A stretch of DNA of 64,000 nt from Tulasnella sp. 424 (lineage: Eukaryota > Basidiomycota > Agaricomycetes > Cantharellales > Tulasnellaceae), in assembly GCA_019633425.1 (NCBI GenBank), contig WSUB01000107.1, positions 62,001-126,000 on the forward strand, read 5' to 3'. The translations under genes were made by a program, and so were the position numbers. The notes beneath the pieces are model-generated. The model searched no databases, had not been told where the DNA came from, and saw only the letters and a list, made by a program, of their open reading frames with translations. Positions 45,218-57,436 of the stretch are shown here, in pieces (the first letter of the stretch is position 1; every line of letters starts with the position of its first letter).

Positions 45218-46681
45218 CTACATAGGAAGGGGCTCCCCTGCCTTGCGGTTCAAATACAGGTCGAAGGCTTGTCGTGAGAGGTCAACGTCTGGCTCTGAAA
45301 GTAGAGGCTCCATCGGCGTGTTGGTTCGGGTGGCTGTAGTATACCTCCATCCTACAAATCCAGTAACGGATCCTTCTCCTCCCAGCTCGTTTTTTACTCC
45401 CTGGACGATTGGCATCAAGCTCCTTAGTCCAAGTGGCCCCTGAAAGGCTACTATGGTCATACCACTCACCTGTGCCCAATATGAAATGGTATCGTCGTCT
45501 AGCCCGTCTTCTAGTAGAAGAGGCCTAAATGCTGTAATTATGTTGCTTAGATTTGTAGAAAATAGGTCTCGAATACGTTTCTCTGTCGCAGAGGTCGCTT
45601 TGCCGATCACGCGTTCAGACATTAGTATATCGAGGAGAAGCCACGGGCAGTCATTGGTCTGCTACTCACATTTGACGTTTTTTCCAACAGGTATTAAAAC
45701 CTCCTCTGTAGTCACATGCTCGAAGCTTAAACTCTGTTTGAGCCATCTACGGCGGAAGGGGAGCGTTAGGTATTGACGGGATGGGGGGCATGAGAACAGG
45801 GGTACTTGTGCCAGAAAATCGACGGTTCCATCTTCACCCGAGCTTTCTTGACGTGAGCTTGAACAACCCTATTGAATGCTCTTTGGTAGAATGTAAATCT
45901 AAGGAAGGGCGTTCCTCAGGAGGTTGAGTTCTTAATAGCACTCGAGCTGAAAGGACAACGTACCCCGGCTGTCCTTCATCGGTAACAGGATATGCAGAGA
46001 GGTCGTCCTTCAAGATAAGCTAGACACAAGTTTAATGATCCATTCATGTCACGATTGGGACAATAGTATGCGAAATGGCGCACCGGTACGCAGTGGACTA
46101 GTAAGAGCAGCCCTCCAGGTTTCAGTGCGTTGGCTGTGTCTTCCAACAATATCTTGGCAAAATTAGGCATTCCCAAATGAGCGGCCCGGAAGTGAATTAT
46201 ATCAAAGGCTTCGTGGTATTTCTTAATTTCCGTGGTGGCATCGGCTACCTTGAGGACGCAATTTGGAGGAATGACGACTGACGAGTGCTGAAGTATGCCT
46301 GGCTGTACTATGTCGATCCCAGTAACATCTGTATCTGGAAACTCCTCGGCCATTTCAAGGGCCCTATAGAAGGAAGGAGGGACCTTGAGCACGGTACTCC
46401 AAAATGATCGTCTTTGGATGGCCGGTCCTAACTCACCAGATTCCGCTACCTGTCCCAACATCAAGAAGACTGGTTATCCTATCTTTCCGATTCAATGCAC
46501 TTTTGACCAGCTCCCGCTGGGCATAGAGACTATTCATCGTGAGTTTAAGGGCTTGGTGCTGGATGTCAAGCCTTGCATGCTCTACTTGGTCAGCCGGAAG
46601 GTAATAATCCTTATCTGAGGCCTGTCGAAGTCGTCCATGGATCTCCTGGACTAGTCCAGTAGGCGAAGGAGGGCTGGTCAT
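45218..46681 (-). CDS. LaeA-like SAM-dependent methyltransferase D
   Basis: Near-duplicate of methyltransferase C with the same exon plan: MTSPPSPTGLVQEIHGRLRQ start at 46681, LLDVGTGSGIW, ALEMAEEFPDTDVTGIDIVQP, ANALKPGGLLLLVHC, LILKDDLSAYPVTDEGQPG, and MSERVIGKATSATEKRIRDL to the stop at 45218. Some differences lie in introns; the exon around 45780-45910 has small indels relative to C (for example FYQRAFNRVV... near 45870), so the middle exon may be altered. The last exon is fully open. Substrate unknown. Confidence 0.72.
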
Positions 46682-47046
46682 AAGGGGGTGGGAGATATGA
46701 ACAGGATAGGACGATAGTGAACGGACGCCGGTCAGACCGCATCTTACGGCCCGAAGGGATCCCGAAGCCCGACCAGAGGCCTCAGGCTTTCGCACGCGTC
46801 GCCGTCCAAGGAAGCTTGCTATAATGTTACTCACCGCACAGAACGCCTCAGCACTAGATAGTCAAGGCCGCAAAGGCTCGTCCACAACCGCTCCCAATCA
46901 TACACGAATAATTTCAAACCGAGGCGAGCTCGAGTGTTACGGTTAGTTCCAAAATAACCCATACTGACTGGGAGCAAAGACCGCCCGCTCTAAAGCGGGT
47001 CTTCCATACTATCGGGTTGCCAACGAAAGGCCAGAGAAACCTTTTT

Positions 47047-48818
47047 TCAACTCCAATCCCTCGACATAACTCGATCCTCTAAGACTCCCTCCTCTGTCAC
47101 AACCCTCCCATACCAGATCAACTCCCCTTTAGCACCCAAGAGTCTCCGAACTTCTTCTAATCGATTGGGCCAATAGGTTGAGCTGAAGTTGGCGATTACC
47201 GGATCATCAACTCCAGCATACCAATCCGACCCAAACCCTAATTTGCGAAGCGGCTTTGGACGTTGAGTGTCGTCCTGGGTCTCTAGTACTCCCTGTCGCC
47301 TCCGCAGCATAATCAATAATTGCTCCCAATCGTCCCCACCGATACCGCTTTCGATCGACATCTCCAACAGTGCGGGAAACGGCCACCTTCTACCGCCTTG
47401 AACGGAACTATAAGTTGCGAGGAGCGTGAGTGCATCTGAAACTGGAACATCATATCCAAAATTGATTCGATACAGTGCTCCCATGTCAGCTACAGCCGCC
47501 AGAAGGTCGGCCAGCGGCGTGGTCAGACCATATAGTATGGTCATTTGGATCGGACACGTCGAGGATAACGAAAGCAGGGTATTTTTAGCGAATGTTATGT
47601 TCTCCACGCTAAGCGTGATAAGCCATTGCCCCATCCGATTTATGTTGAATCGACTGGGGTCGCAAGTGATTGATCCACCGCTGGGGTTTGAACGGATGTG
47701 ATGGAGGAAATGAGAGGTGTCCGAAGTGAAGAGCGTTTCCAATGGATCGCCCTGGACATCGCAGTTCAAGTTGCCAGATGTGCAGTTTGGTGCGTGAATG
47801 GAAGTGAGGAGTCGGTTTGTAATCTCTGTCGTGAGGATGCGTAACTGCAACATCTCGAGGGCTGGCATATGAACCGGACTGGTAGCCGAAGTGCTGATGT
47901 CACCCGAGAACCAGACCTCGGAAAGACTTAGGGACTCCATATCTGGGCATGCAGCCAGGACCTCCAGCAGTTGGTCGAGCGATGGGCCGAGGTATCGGAT
48001 CCGTGATATGCTGAGTACGGTGAGGTGACAGAGAATGGTGGGACTCCACTGAACAGGTACTCCACCCAGAGATAGATGTCGGAGCCTTGGAGGTGGCCGA
48101 TCTCCAAAGAGGTCCAGTGGCTGTTGTCTAGCCCACTCAGAGTATTCGTCGACTGAGAGAGAAAGATATTCCAGGAGTGGCAGGGATGAGGTAGCTATAG
48201 CCTCTAGTCCTCGGACGTGCTCGCCGAGCCAAAGGCTCACATCTTTCCAGCGGTGGGTATGCGGAAAGATGGCATCCAGGAATGCATTCTGCTCCGCTTG
48301 CTCGACTCCCCAAGAGGTGCATGCGATTTCCAGAGGAGCGTTTTGAGACTTTTCCAATGCGCGAAGGATCCGAGCCGCCGAGGTCTTGCTGTCTTTGTGG
48401 ATCGTTGTCCAAAGGGATGGTGTGGTGTTGACGAGTTGGTTCCAATAGTGACAGACAAGCGCGAGGGTCCCATGGTCGGAGGAATTTGTACCCCGTTCAT
48501 TACCGATGACGATTGTGAAGATGTCGACTAGAAGCTCGGGCGGCAAGGTGTTGATGGAGGCGAACGTGTTGCGCTTCCGGCAGACTAGGGCAATGCGGCG
48601 TTCCAGTTGCTTTGAGACTGATTGCAAGGTGTGAAGCTCCTCGTCACATTGAGATGCTGTTTTATTATTCAATTCCCTGTCGTATGGCTTTCTGAATATA
48701 TAAGACACTGATCAGTTTCCATCGCTGGAATATGGCTACACAGAAATGCCACTGACTCAGACATCAGAACCGCAAACCTTTGGAGAATATGGACGAACGT
48801 GTCGTTTGTGTTCTGCAT
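47047..48818 (-). CDS. F-box protein family 2, copy E (intact)
   Basis: The only full-length unbroken member of this family in the window. Exon 1 is 48818-48757 (MQNTNDTFVHILQRFAVLMSE) and exon 2 is 48691-47047, with a 65-nt intron; the phase is right (GA+A). Exon 2 starts KPYDRELNNKTASQCDEELH. A helical segment follows, then the F-box-like SINTLPPELLVDIFTIVI and LVCHYWNQLVNTTPSLWTTI. Leucine-rich repeats come next (SLPLLEYLSLSVDE, PPRLRHLSLGGVPVQW, CPDMESLSLSEVWF, MPALEMLQLRILT). The C-terminus is GELIWYGRVVTEEGVLEDR. Agaricomycetes have large families of such F-box proteins, expected to recruit substrates to SCF ligases. An alternative single-exon start at 48708 lies within the intron and is less likely. 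Confidence 0.78.
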
Positions 48819-49457
48819 GGTAGCATGTAGATAGGAGCGTGGTGATTGAGCCCCCAGTGATTGTGGTGTTGGGGTGCAAAATGGACCAGTCACCGCGCTA
48901 TCACATTCACAGGATTTGAACACCGCGCACGCAACTGGACTAGCAACCCTTGGAGTTTACTCGACCAAGGCGAACATGCACGTGCAACATCCATCATAGA
49001 CCGAAGTCGTGCTTAGGGGCCAGATAGGAATACAAACAAGAAACACAGACATAGAGAAGGGAGGGCACAAAATACAAATCCCCGTCCTATCGAATGCGAG
49101 AGCCGAAACGAATATACTGGTGTACGCAAGCTGAGCAGTTCACAAACATAACCGCCAAAAAGAGATCAGACGAAAAAGAAGACGATAGAGTCAACAATAC
49201 CTAAGTAAAGGCGATAGAGTGCGCTCCCTCGTAGTATTTAACACTCGCTCAACGACTTCCGAGCTCGAACAGCATCCCTTTCATCAACAAGCGAGTTGAC
49301 AGTCTTGAAAGTCGAAGAATAACGAAGAAATTTTAAACGCCCAAGTCAAATTCCTTGAAATCCACGTGTGAACACTTCAAGAACTCTCCCGATCCGACGT
49401 TTCCGCCAATCCCATCGACCAAATTAACGCTGGTCTCCCTCATCCCACCTTAGCAGT
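48819..49457. other. Spacer between F-box E and the unrecognised gene
   Basis: About 640 bp, related in part to 55100-55740. It contains F-box promoter-like sequence and no convincing reading frame. Confidence 0.5.
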
Positions 49458-50372
49458 TCAACCTCTAGAATCCATCATCACAGTAAACCAAGACCCTCTG
49501 ACCGTCGAACAACTTGGCGAGGACGTGCATGTCAGCGGTGAGCGACGTTCCCTCTGTGGTACGCGTGAGGAGAAAAACGTCATGTGTGAGTGCGGGTAGG
49601 AAGGTGAAGTCGGGGATGTCGGGGACGACGAAAGGATGGCCGAGGAAGGTAGGGATACAGATGACATGGCGGAGTGAAACAAGTGGTTGGATGAGGATCT
49701 TGAAGGGGAGAAGGAGGACCCTGATGTGGAATAGTCCAACGACGACCCATCGTCTTCCTCGTCACTCCCAAGCTCGTCCTCCGAGAGTTCGATGTCACCA
49801 ATGTCATCGCCCAAATTCGGCTCGGCCTCGTTTCTCCTACGCGTCTCTCTACCTCTCTCATAACCACCGGCAGCCCACTCCTTTCTTCCCCCTCCCGCGC
49901 ATCGTCCTTTCGCTCCGGAAAACAGCAGCTTGATCCACTTCGTATTCCACAGGTCCGAATGCCTCTCGAACTGCTTGCTCGTCCCCACGACGACCAGATC
50001 CAAGGATAAAATGGTGATGCTTGGACGGTAAGGGCACCAAGTGGCGAATCGTTGGGGCATTGCTTGAGTCGTCGTTGGGCTGGGAGACGCGGTAGCCAGG
50101 TCTGGCTATGAAGGCGATTTGGACTTTGAAGACGAAGTCATTGTTTCGATGAACGAGGAACGCGCTGAGCCTGAGGCGGATTTGGCGAGGAGCATGGAGT
50201 GAAGATTTGCATGCAATGACGCGGTCCCTCGGATGGAGAGGTGAGGACTGGTGGATCGAGTGAGTACGGTCGAGGTCGGGGATGAGATGCTATTTGGGGG
50301 GACAAGTTGGAAGGGATAAGCTGAGGAAGTTAGTGTTGGATAGAATCGATAGAACATGGACCTAACAAACAC
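49458..50372 (-). CDS. Unrecognised gene, first of a divergent pair
   Basis: I do not recognise this protein. Comparison with 55741-56646 shows which frames are under constraint. One piece has AFLVHRNNDFVFKVQIAFIA near 50100. An acidic piece has NLGDDIGDIELSEDELGSDE and SSLDYSTSGSSFS near 49800. The C-terminal piece has HPFVVPDIPDFTFLPALTHD and TADMHVLAKLFDGQR, with stop at 49465-49467. They lie in different frames, so introns or frameshifts separate them; exon borders and the true start are uncertain. The product would be roughly 230-300 residues with a Ser/acidic linker. Located between F-box genes E and F; the same order (F-box, this gene, F-box) is found in the second copy. No membrane segments or signal peptide are evident. 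Confidence 0.4.
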
Positions 50373-51154
50373 CGAAGCTTAATTCATATGGACGGGGCTA
50401 GCTAGTGCAAGTCGGCCGGGACTTACAAGGATGGAACCAGTTGTATAAGATTATTCGTACAATATATCCCTGCAGGTAACCATGGTGGCTCTCGGATACG
50501 AACAGATGCATCGCCTGTTGTTAGAATGGACCGGGGGGTGGGGAAGATGGGGGAGTGATTGCCGAACCGGGTTTCAGTCCATAACATAATTTTAAGGCCT
50601 TCGGTTTGGTGGGTACCGCCCAAGTTGTTCGCCATGTCTATCGATCTGCAGTGCGCTCCACTTTGAGGATGCCTCTATGGGCCGTAGAACAAGTTCGGGT
50701 TTCGGCCTCGGGAAGAGTCTTCCGGGGGAAGGAGCACCACTTTCCACCCCGGTCCTCGGATCCGACGATGGTGTCAGCGGCGGACGCTAACTTGCGACTC
50801 TTGCACCAGAATCGCAGAAACTCTGGAGCGGATGAACAAATTTGTCATCTGCGTCCTCATAGCACATATCGATAGGAGCGTAGTTATCGGCCTACTTGCG
50901 TTAGCGATGGTAGTGCGAAGTGGTGGCAAATGGCCCCAAACTAGGCACCATTCACAGGGCCCGAAAGCCGCGGCGCCCCCTTCCATGATAGGTGTCGTCC
51001 TAGGGCGAGTACGGATGTAAGTACTGCCATTTCCGGAATAAACCTGGACCATGCATATGATCTCATGGAAATACAAGCGAGAAGCATATAAAGTACAGAA
51101 GGGAGCGTACTGGCCTAACTTCCGTCCTATCGAATTACCCAACGTGAAACCCCT
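50373..51154. other. Spacer upstream of the unrecognised gene, shared with 56700-57430
   Basis: About 780 bp. Stretches such as CTATCGATCTGCAGTGCG (about 50637) and GCCGTAGAACAAGTT recur at 56985-57050. No gene is seen; it appears to be conserved duplicated non-coding sequence plus the 3' flank of F-box F. Confidence 0.5.
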
Positions 51155-52915
51155 TCATGCAGCTCGATCCTCTAAGACTCCCTCCTTTGTCACAACCCTC
51201 CCATACCATATCAACTCCCCCTCAGGTCCTAAGAGTCTCCGAACTTCATCCAGACGATTAGGCCAATATGTTGAACTGAAGTTGGCAATCACCGGGTCAC
51301 CAGCACCCCAATGATAATCCATCCCGAACACCAATTTACGAAGTGGCTTTAAGTTTTGAACGTCGTCCCGGCTCTCTAGCGCTCCCTGTCGCCTACGCAG
51401 CATGATCAGGAAATTTTCCCAGTCCTCGCCAATAATACCCCCCTCAATCGACACCTCTACCAGTGCGGGGAATGGCCAGAGAGTCCTGCCTTGTATCGAG
51501 CTACAAGTCGTAAGCAACGTGATCGCTTCTCACACCGGAGCGTCATATGCAAAATTAATTCGATATAACGCTTCTCAGTCAGCGACCACGGGAAGAATGT
51601 CGGGCAATGACGAGCCCGCCCAATGCATGGTCATTTGAATTGGAGACGGCGAGGATAACCAGATTAGGGTATCTTTGGCAATTTTTATATTCTCCACATC
51701 AAGAGCGACGAACCACGGTCCGGTCCGGCTCATCAGGAATAAACCGTCGTCGTAGGTGATTGAGCCACCACTAGGATTTGAACGGAAGTGATCGAAGAAA
51801 TGAGAGACGTCTGAGGTGAAGAGCATTTCCATCGGATCACCCGGGACGTGGCAGATCAGATCACCCGATATGCAATTTGGCGCGTGAATGGAAGCAAGGA
51901 GCAGGTTTGTGAGCGCTGTTCCGAGCATGCACAACCGAAGGCTGGCATATGAATCGGACTTGGAGACGACGTGCTCGCACCGCCCGAAAAGGCGACGTCA
52001 GAGGTGAATAGAGTCTCCAGATCTGGACATGCGGAAAGGACTTCCATGAGCTGGTCGAGCGAGGGGCCCAGGTGTCGGATCTCTCCTATGCTGAAGGCAT
52101 TGAGGTGGCAGAGAACGATCGGACTCCACGTGACGGGGACCGCTCGCAGAAAGACTCCTCGGAGCCGTGGAGATGGCCGACCTCCAAGAGATTCAGCGGC
52201 TCTTCGCTAACCCATCCGTAGTATTCGTCGACGGAGAGAGAGAGAGACCCCAGGAGTGGTGTTGATAAGGTAGCAATAGCCTCCAGCCCTCGAAGGGGCT
52301 TCCCGAGCGCAAGGCTTGCTTCTCTCCAACGGCGGGCTTGCGGCAAGATGGCTTGCAAGAGCGCATCCAGCTTTCCCTGCTCGAATACACAAGAGGTGCA
52401 TAGTATATCGAGGGGAGCATTCTGAAACTTCTCTATCACCTGAACGATCCTGGCTACCGACATTGTGTCTGCATAGATCTTTGTCCAAAGGGATGGTGTG
52501 GTATGGACCAGGCGGTTCCAATATTGACACGCAAGCGAGAGGTTAGCATGGTCGGAGCATGCAGTACCCCAGGTATTGTCGATGGAGATAGCAAAGATGT
52601 CGACCAGAAACTCGGGCGGCAAGGTGTTGATCGAGGCGAAGGTGTTGCGCTTCCGGTAGACAAGGGCGACGCGTTGATCCAGTGCCTTTTGGATCGATCG
52701 CAGTGTGTGAAGCTCTTCATCACATTGGGGCGCAGTGTTAAAATGCAGTTCTGCATTGACCGAACGTCTTATTGTCCAAGAATATTGATCAGTTTTTATC
52801 CATCGGAAGGAGCCACACTAGCATGATAGAACTAAAGTACTGACCCTGACATTAAATCCGCAAATCTTTGAAGAAGATGGGCGAATGTGTCGTTTGCGTC
52901 GTATAGCGTCTGCAT
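51155..52915 (-). pseudogene. F-box protein family 2, copy F (broken)
   Basis: Exon 1 begins MQTLYDANDTFAHLLQRFAD at 52915. Exon 2 contains the F-box-like MPPEFLVDIFAISIDNTWGT and LACQYWNRLVHTTPSLWTKI, then leucine-rich repeats. The frame is lost near 52090 and again near 51930. In the ADMEALYRI position of the family, the codons read GCT-GAC-TGA near 51580, an in-frame stop. The C-terminal 120 residues are again open and end GVLEDRAA-stop at 51155. With a stop and at least two frameshifts this is a decayed copy. Confidence 0.75.
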
Positions 52916-53189
52916 GATGGTATGTGGATAGGAGTGACTTGAGCTAACAGCGGTTGTGGTGCAATGGAACTAGTCATCGCGCGGTCACATTCTAAACCCC
53001 GCGCTGCCTGCTCTTCCACGATTTCCATCGCCAGCACTAAGCGGTACCGCCCCGAGGCAAATAGGCATGCACCACCATATCTAAAATAAACCAGATCCAT
53101 CTATAGGATCATATTGAAATACAAAACAGAATTATGCAAAGGGAGAAGGGAGGGTATTCCCCTAGCTTTATGTAGTCCTTAAACCCAAC
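52916..53189. other. Spacer between F-box copies F and G
   Basis: About 270 bp of F-box promoter and 3' flank sequence, similar to the spacers before the other F-box copies. No gene is seen. Confidence 0.5.
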
Positions 53190-54960
53190 TTACTGATCTT
53201 TTAGAACTCCCTCCACCGTCACGAACTTCCCGTACCATATCAGCTCCCCCTCAGGCCCTAGGAGCCTCCGAACTTCCTTCAGACAGTTGGGCCAATAAGT
53301 TGAATTAAAGTTGACAATTGCCGGGTCATCAGCTCCAATATTCCAATCCAACCCGAGCCTCAATTTACGAAGTGGCTTTGGAAATTGAGCGTTATCCTGG
53401 GTCTCTTGTGCTTCATTTCGCGCCCGTAGCATGTGCAACAGCTTTTCTAACCCGTCGCTGTCGCCGACGACATTGTTCCCGATTGATATTTCCTCCAGTG
53501 CCGGGAACAACCACCGAGTCCTGCCTTGCACCGAACTGCAAGTTGCAAGCAAAGTGAGTGCCTCGGAGACTGGATCCCCGTATCCAAAAGCGATTCGAAA
53601 TACCGCCTCCATGTCAGCTGCAACTGCCGCAAGGTCATTCAGCGGCAGGGTCAGGCCCGATGTAATTAGTTGAACCCGAGACCGCGGAGATAACCAGATT
53701 AGGGTGTCTTTGACAAATGTCATGTTCTCCACGTAAATTGTGATGAACCACGGTCCTATCAGACTTATACTGAATCGACCTGGGTCGCAACTGATTGAAC
53801 CAGTGCTGGGATTTGAACGGGTGCGATCAAAGAAATGAGAGACATCCGAGGTGAAGAGCGTCTGAAGTGGATCGCCCTGGATATCGCAGTTCAAGTCGCC
53901 GGATATCAGGTTTGGCGCGCGAATGAGAGCGAGGAGTCGATTTGTGATCGCTGTTGTGAGCATTTGCAATGTCAACGTCGCAAGAGCTGGCAGATGGATT
54001 GGATTTGGAGATGACGCGCTACTAGCATCGCCCGAAAGGTGACCTCAGAGATGGATAGGGTCTTCAGATCTGGACATGTGGAAAGGACTACCATGAGCTG
54101 GTCGAGCGATGGACCTAGTTGTCGAATTCGTGACAGCCTCAGTGTAGTAAGGTTGCAGATGGTGATCGGATTCCATGTGACAGGGATTACTGCCAGATAT
54201 AGCTTTCGGAGCTTTGGAGGTGGCCGCCCACCAAATAGGTCCAGCGGCTCTGGGCGAACCCATGCGAAGTATCCGTCAACGGAGAGGGAAAGGGATTCAA
54301 GGAGTGGCATTGATAAGGTATTGATAACGTCCAGCGGTTGATGTGCATTCCCGAGCGCGAGGCTCACTTCTCTCCAACGGTGGGCGTGCCGAAAGATCTC
54401 ATTCAGGATTGCATCCCGCTTTGCTTGCTCAAATACCCAGGAGGTGCATGCAACATCCAGGGGAGCATTTCGAGACTTTTCTATCGTCCGAATTATCTTG
54501 GTCACCGACATCGTCCCTTCATCAATCCTTGTCCAAAGGGATGGTGTGGTCTCGACCAGGCGATTCCAATAACGACATACGAGCGAGAGGGTAGCGTTGT
54601 CGGAGGAACCTGTACCGAGGTGATTACTACTGGTGGTGATGGCAAAGATGTTGACTAGAAGCTCGGGTGGCAAGGTGTTTATCAGGGTGAACGTGTTGCG
54701 TTTTTGACAGACGAGGGCAACGCGGCGTTCCAGTGCGCTTTGAACAGATCGCAGGGTGCAAATCTCTTCGTCGCATTGGAACGCAAGTTTATTATCCAAT
54801 TCTGCGTCATCTGGACGTCTTATTTGACAAGGTACGCTGATCAGTTATCATCCGTCGACACAGGTAGTCATATTGAGGCAAACCACTGACTCTGATATTA
54901 GAACCGCAAAACTCTGGAGGAGATGAAAAATGTGTCATTTGCGTCGTGTAGCCTCTGCAT
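53190..54960 (-). pseudogene. F-box protein family 2, copy G (two frameshifts)
   Basis: Nearly complete copy. Exon 1 starts MQRLHDANDTF at 54960 but loses one base directly after (ACATTTTTCATC against ACATTTGGTCATC in copy D). Exon 2 is open from DNKLAFQCDEEICTL through TLINTLPPELLVNIFAITTS, LVCRYWNRLVETTPSLWTRI and the leucine-rich part. Near 54036 one base is missing (TTTCGGGC against TTCTCGGGC in copy H), shifting into MLVARHLQIQ-stop; the rest (MTLQMLTTAITNRLLAL to VEGVLKDQ-stop at 53190) is open in the other frame. Otherwise well preserved, so the inactivation is recent or due to base-calling errors. Confidence 0.75.
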
Positions 54961-55224
54961 GATAATATGTGGAAAGGAGCGTCGCGATTTCAGCGGTTGT
55001 GGTGCTGAGCTGGTGCAATTGGAACTAGTCACCGCGCTGTCACATTCACACCACTTGAACTCCGCGCTGCCCGATTTTCCATCGCAAACACTGAGCGGTG
55101 CCTTCCCAAGACGAGTACATGTGTACCAGCTCATCCACAATGAACTGACGCCGTGCATAGACCCGCATAGAAATATAAACAAGAATCATACAATGGGGAG
55201 AATGGAGTGTATTGGCCTGACTTC
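54961..55224. other. Spacer upstream of F-box G
   Basis: About 260 bp, closely matched by 44671-44930 and 62807-63070: the family's own promoter region, containing CACCGCGC and TCACATTCACA words. No gene is seen. Confidence 0.5.
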
Positions 55225-55375
55225 TTAAGTTCTGGTACACAACTCGGTCTCCTAGGACTCCCTCCTCTGTCACAACTCTCCGGTACACATCAACTCCCCT
55301 CCGGGCCCTAAGAGTCTCCGAGCCTCTTCCAGACAGCTGGGCCAATAGGTTGAACTGAGGTCCCGATCCAGCAGA
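55225..55375 (-). pseudogene. F-box family 2 C-terminal relic 2
   Basis: Minus strand shows fragments of the conserved C-terminus (FNLLAQLSG-like in a shifted frame, SETLRARRGVDVYRRVVTEE, GVLGD). Homologous to the last 50 residues of the F-box family but frameshifted and truncated. It lies between the spacer of copy G and the second unrecognised gene copy. Confidence 0.65.
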
Positions 55376-55740
55376 ATAAGTCGAGGAACAGAGCCAAACA
55401 CAACATACGGATGGACAATACATAAAGGCGGATCAGTTCACAAATGTTGCCGCCGAAGAAAGATTGAACGAAAAGGAAAGAAGATGACAATGCCAACGAT
55501 ACCTATTAAAACGGTGAGAGGTGGTAGATGTTGTTGGAATCAAGGACGTCGCTAAATCTGTTAACCAGCCCATGTCGATCTACGGGAAAACAGACCGGAT
55601 CTCATCAGTCACACGGCACCTGAAGCAAACGAAATTTTGGGATATTGGAGACTCACTCAATTCAAAGTCCTTCAAATCCACATGCAAGCACTTCAAGCAC
55701 CCTCCCGCCGACTCGTCGACCAAATCGACGCTTGAATCCC
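55376..55740. other. Spacer before the second unrecognised gene copy
   Basis: About 365 bp, related to 49090-49450. Nothing recognisable. Confidence 0.45.
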
Positions 55741-56646
55741 TCATCGTACTAAGCCTGTCGAATTAATCGCCGCAGTAATCAGGTCCCTCTGGCCGTTGAA
55801 TGGCTTGGCGAGGACGTGTACGTCGGTGGTGGGCGACGTTCCGTCTGCGGTACGCGTGAGAATAACGTTATGTGCGGGGACGGGTATGCAGGTGAAGTTG
55901 GAGATATCGGGGATGACGAAGGGACGGGCGAGGACGGTGGAGGTACTGATGACTTGGTTAAGTGGAACGAGTGGCGAGATGAGGATCCCCGTCTGGATCC
56001 TCGGTTGTTTGACGGCGGGCGGATCCAAAGTCGGTAATTACTGCGCGATACCCGGAGTTGACCATGATGTTTATCTGACAATTCAGAGCGATGTTTGCCA
56101 GTAGTTCAATACCTCGAAGACGAGGATGAGGACGAGGACCCCGAGGTAGAAAAGTCCAACGATGACCTATCTTCTTCCTTCTCGCTTACAAGCTCTTCCT
56201 CCAACGGTTCGATGTCATCGTCCAAATTCGACTTGGAAACGGGTCTTCGACACCTCACTCAGGCTGTCCCTCTCTCCGCACCACCCATAACCTCCCCCCG
56301 CATTGCCCTTTTTCCCCCAATGCATATCCCGGAAAAACAGCAGCTTGACCAGTCCATCTTCCACATGTCTTATTGACTCTCAAGCTGCTCGCTTAAGCCC
56401 AAGACGACTGGATCCGAAGGTAGGATGGGTACACTCGTGCGATACGAGCTCAACGTTGAGCGAGAAGCGGATCGTTTGGGCATTGCTAGGGTCGTAGTTG
56501 GAGTGGGAGATGCGGTGCCTCCTAGGTCGGGCTTTGAAGGGAATCTGCACTTTGGAGATGAAGTTGTTGTCTCGATGAACGAGGAACGCGCGGATCGAGT
56601 CAGGGTACAGTCGAGGTCGGGGCTGAGATGCTATTTGCGAGGACAA
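55741..56646 (-). pseudogene. Unrecognised gene, second copy (probably degenerate)
   Basis: Diverged copy of 49458-50372. Conserved pieces are AFLVHRDNNFISKVQIPFKA near 56580, NLDDDIEPLEEELVSEKEED and SSLDFSTSGSSSS near 56180, and ARPFVIPDISNFTCIPVPA, TTDVHVLAKPFNGQRDL near 55830. The acidic piece ends at a stop right after a poly-Ser run, and about 75 bp at 56030-56105 has no counterpart in the first copy. Frames between the pieces do not match without extra introns. The protein family is unknown to me. Protein-level similarity with changed codons suggests past selection on these frames. Confidence 0.4.
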
Positions 56647-57436
56647 GTTGGAAGGGATAGAGGATAAGCTGAGCCAGGTAGCTTTGGATAGAACAGATGC
56701 GAAACGTAATTGGACCTAGCCCGGGGGGGGTTGAATCTGCAAGCGCGACGAAGCGCAGTCCATTTGGATGAGGCTAGAGCGAGTGGCTAGGACTTACGAG
56801 GATGTAATCAGTTGTATAAGACGATTGGTACAGTATATCCCTATGTAGCCACGGTATCTTTCGGATACGAGCGGATGCATCGCCTGTTAGAACGGATGGG
56901 CGAGTGAATGCCGAAAGGGAGTTTTAGTCCATAATATAATTTCAGGGCCTTCCGTTTGGCGGTACTGACCAAGTTGTTTGCCATGACTATCGATCTGCAG
57001 TGCGTTCCACATTGAGGATCCTTCTATAGGCCGTAGAACAAGTTTGGGTTCGGGCCTCGGGAAGAGTCTTCTGGGGGAAGGAGCAACACTGGTCCTCGGA
57101 CTCGACACTAACTTGCGACTCCCACACCAGAATTGCAAAAGCTCTGGCCTAGATGAGCAAATTTATCATCTGCGTTCTTTAACGCCCTCATAGTACAGGT
57201 TGATAGGAGCTTAGTCGTTGAGCCACTTGGGGGCGATTGTAGTGCAATAGTACTGAATTGGTGGCAATAGTCACCTCACATTCTGAACCCCGCGCTGCAT
57301 GATTTCCATTGCCAACACGAAGCGGTACCGCCCCAAGGCGAGTAGGCCCGCCATATCTAAAATAAACCAGAGCCATTTATACGATCATATTGAAATACAG
57401 GCTATTCAAATGAAGAAGGGAGCTATTTCTCTAGCT
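56647..57436. other. Spacer shared with 50373-51154
   Basis: About 790 bp of duplicated non-coding sequence; GGCCGTAGAACAAG and CGATCTGCAGTGCG words match the first copy. It includes the 3' flank of F-box H. No gene is seen. Confidence 0.5.
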
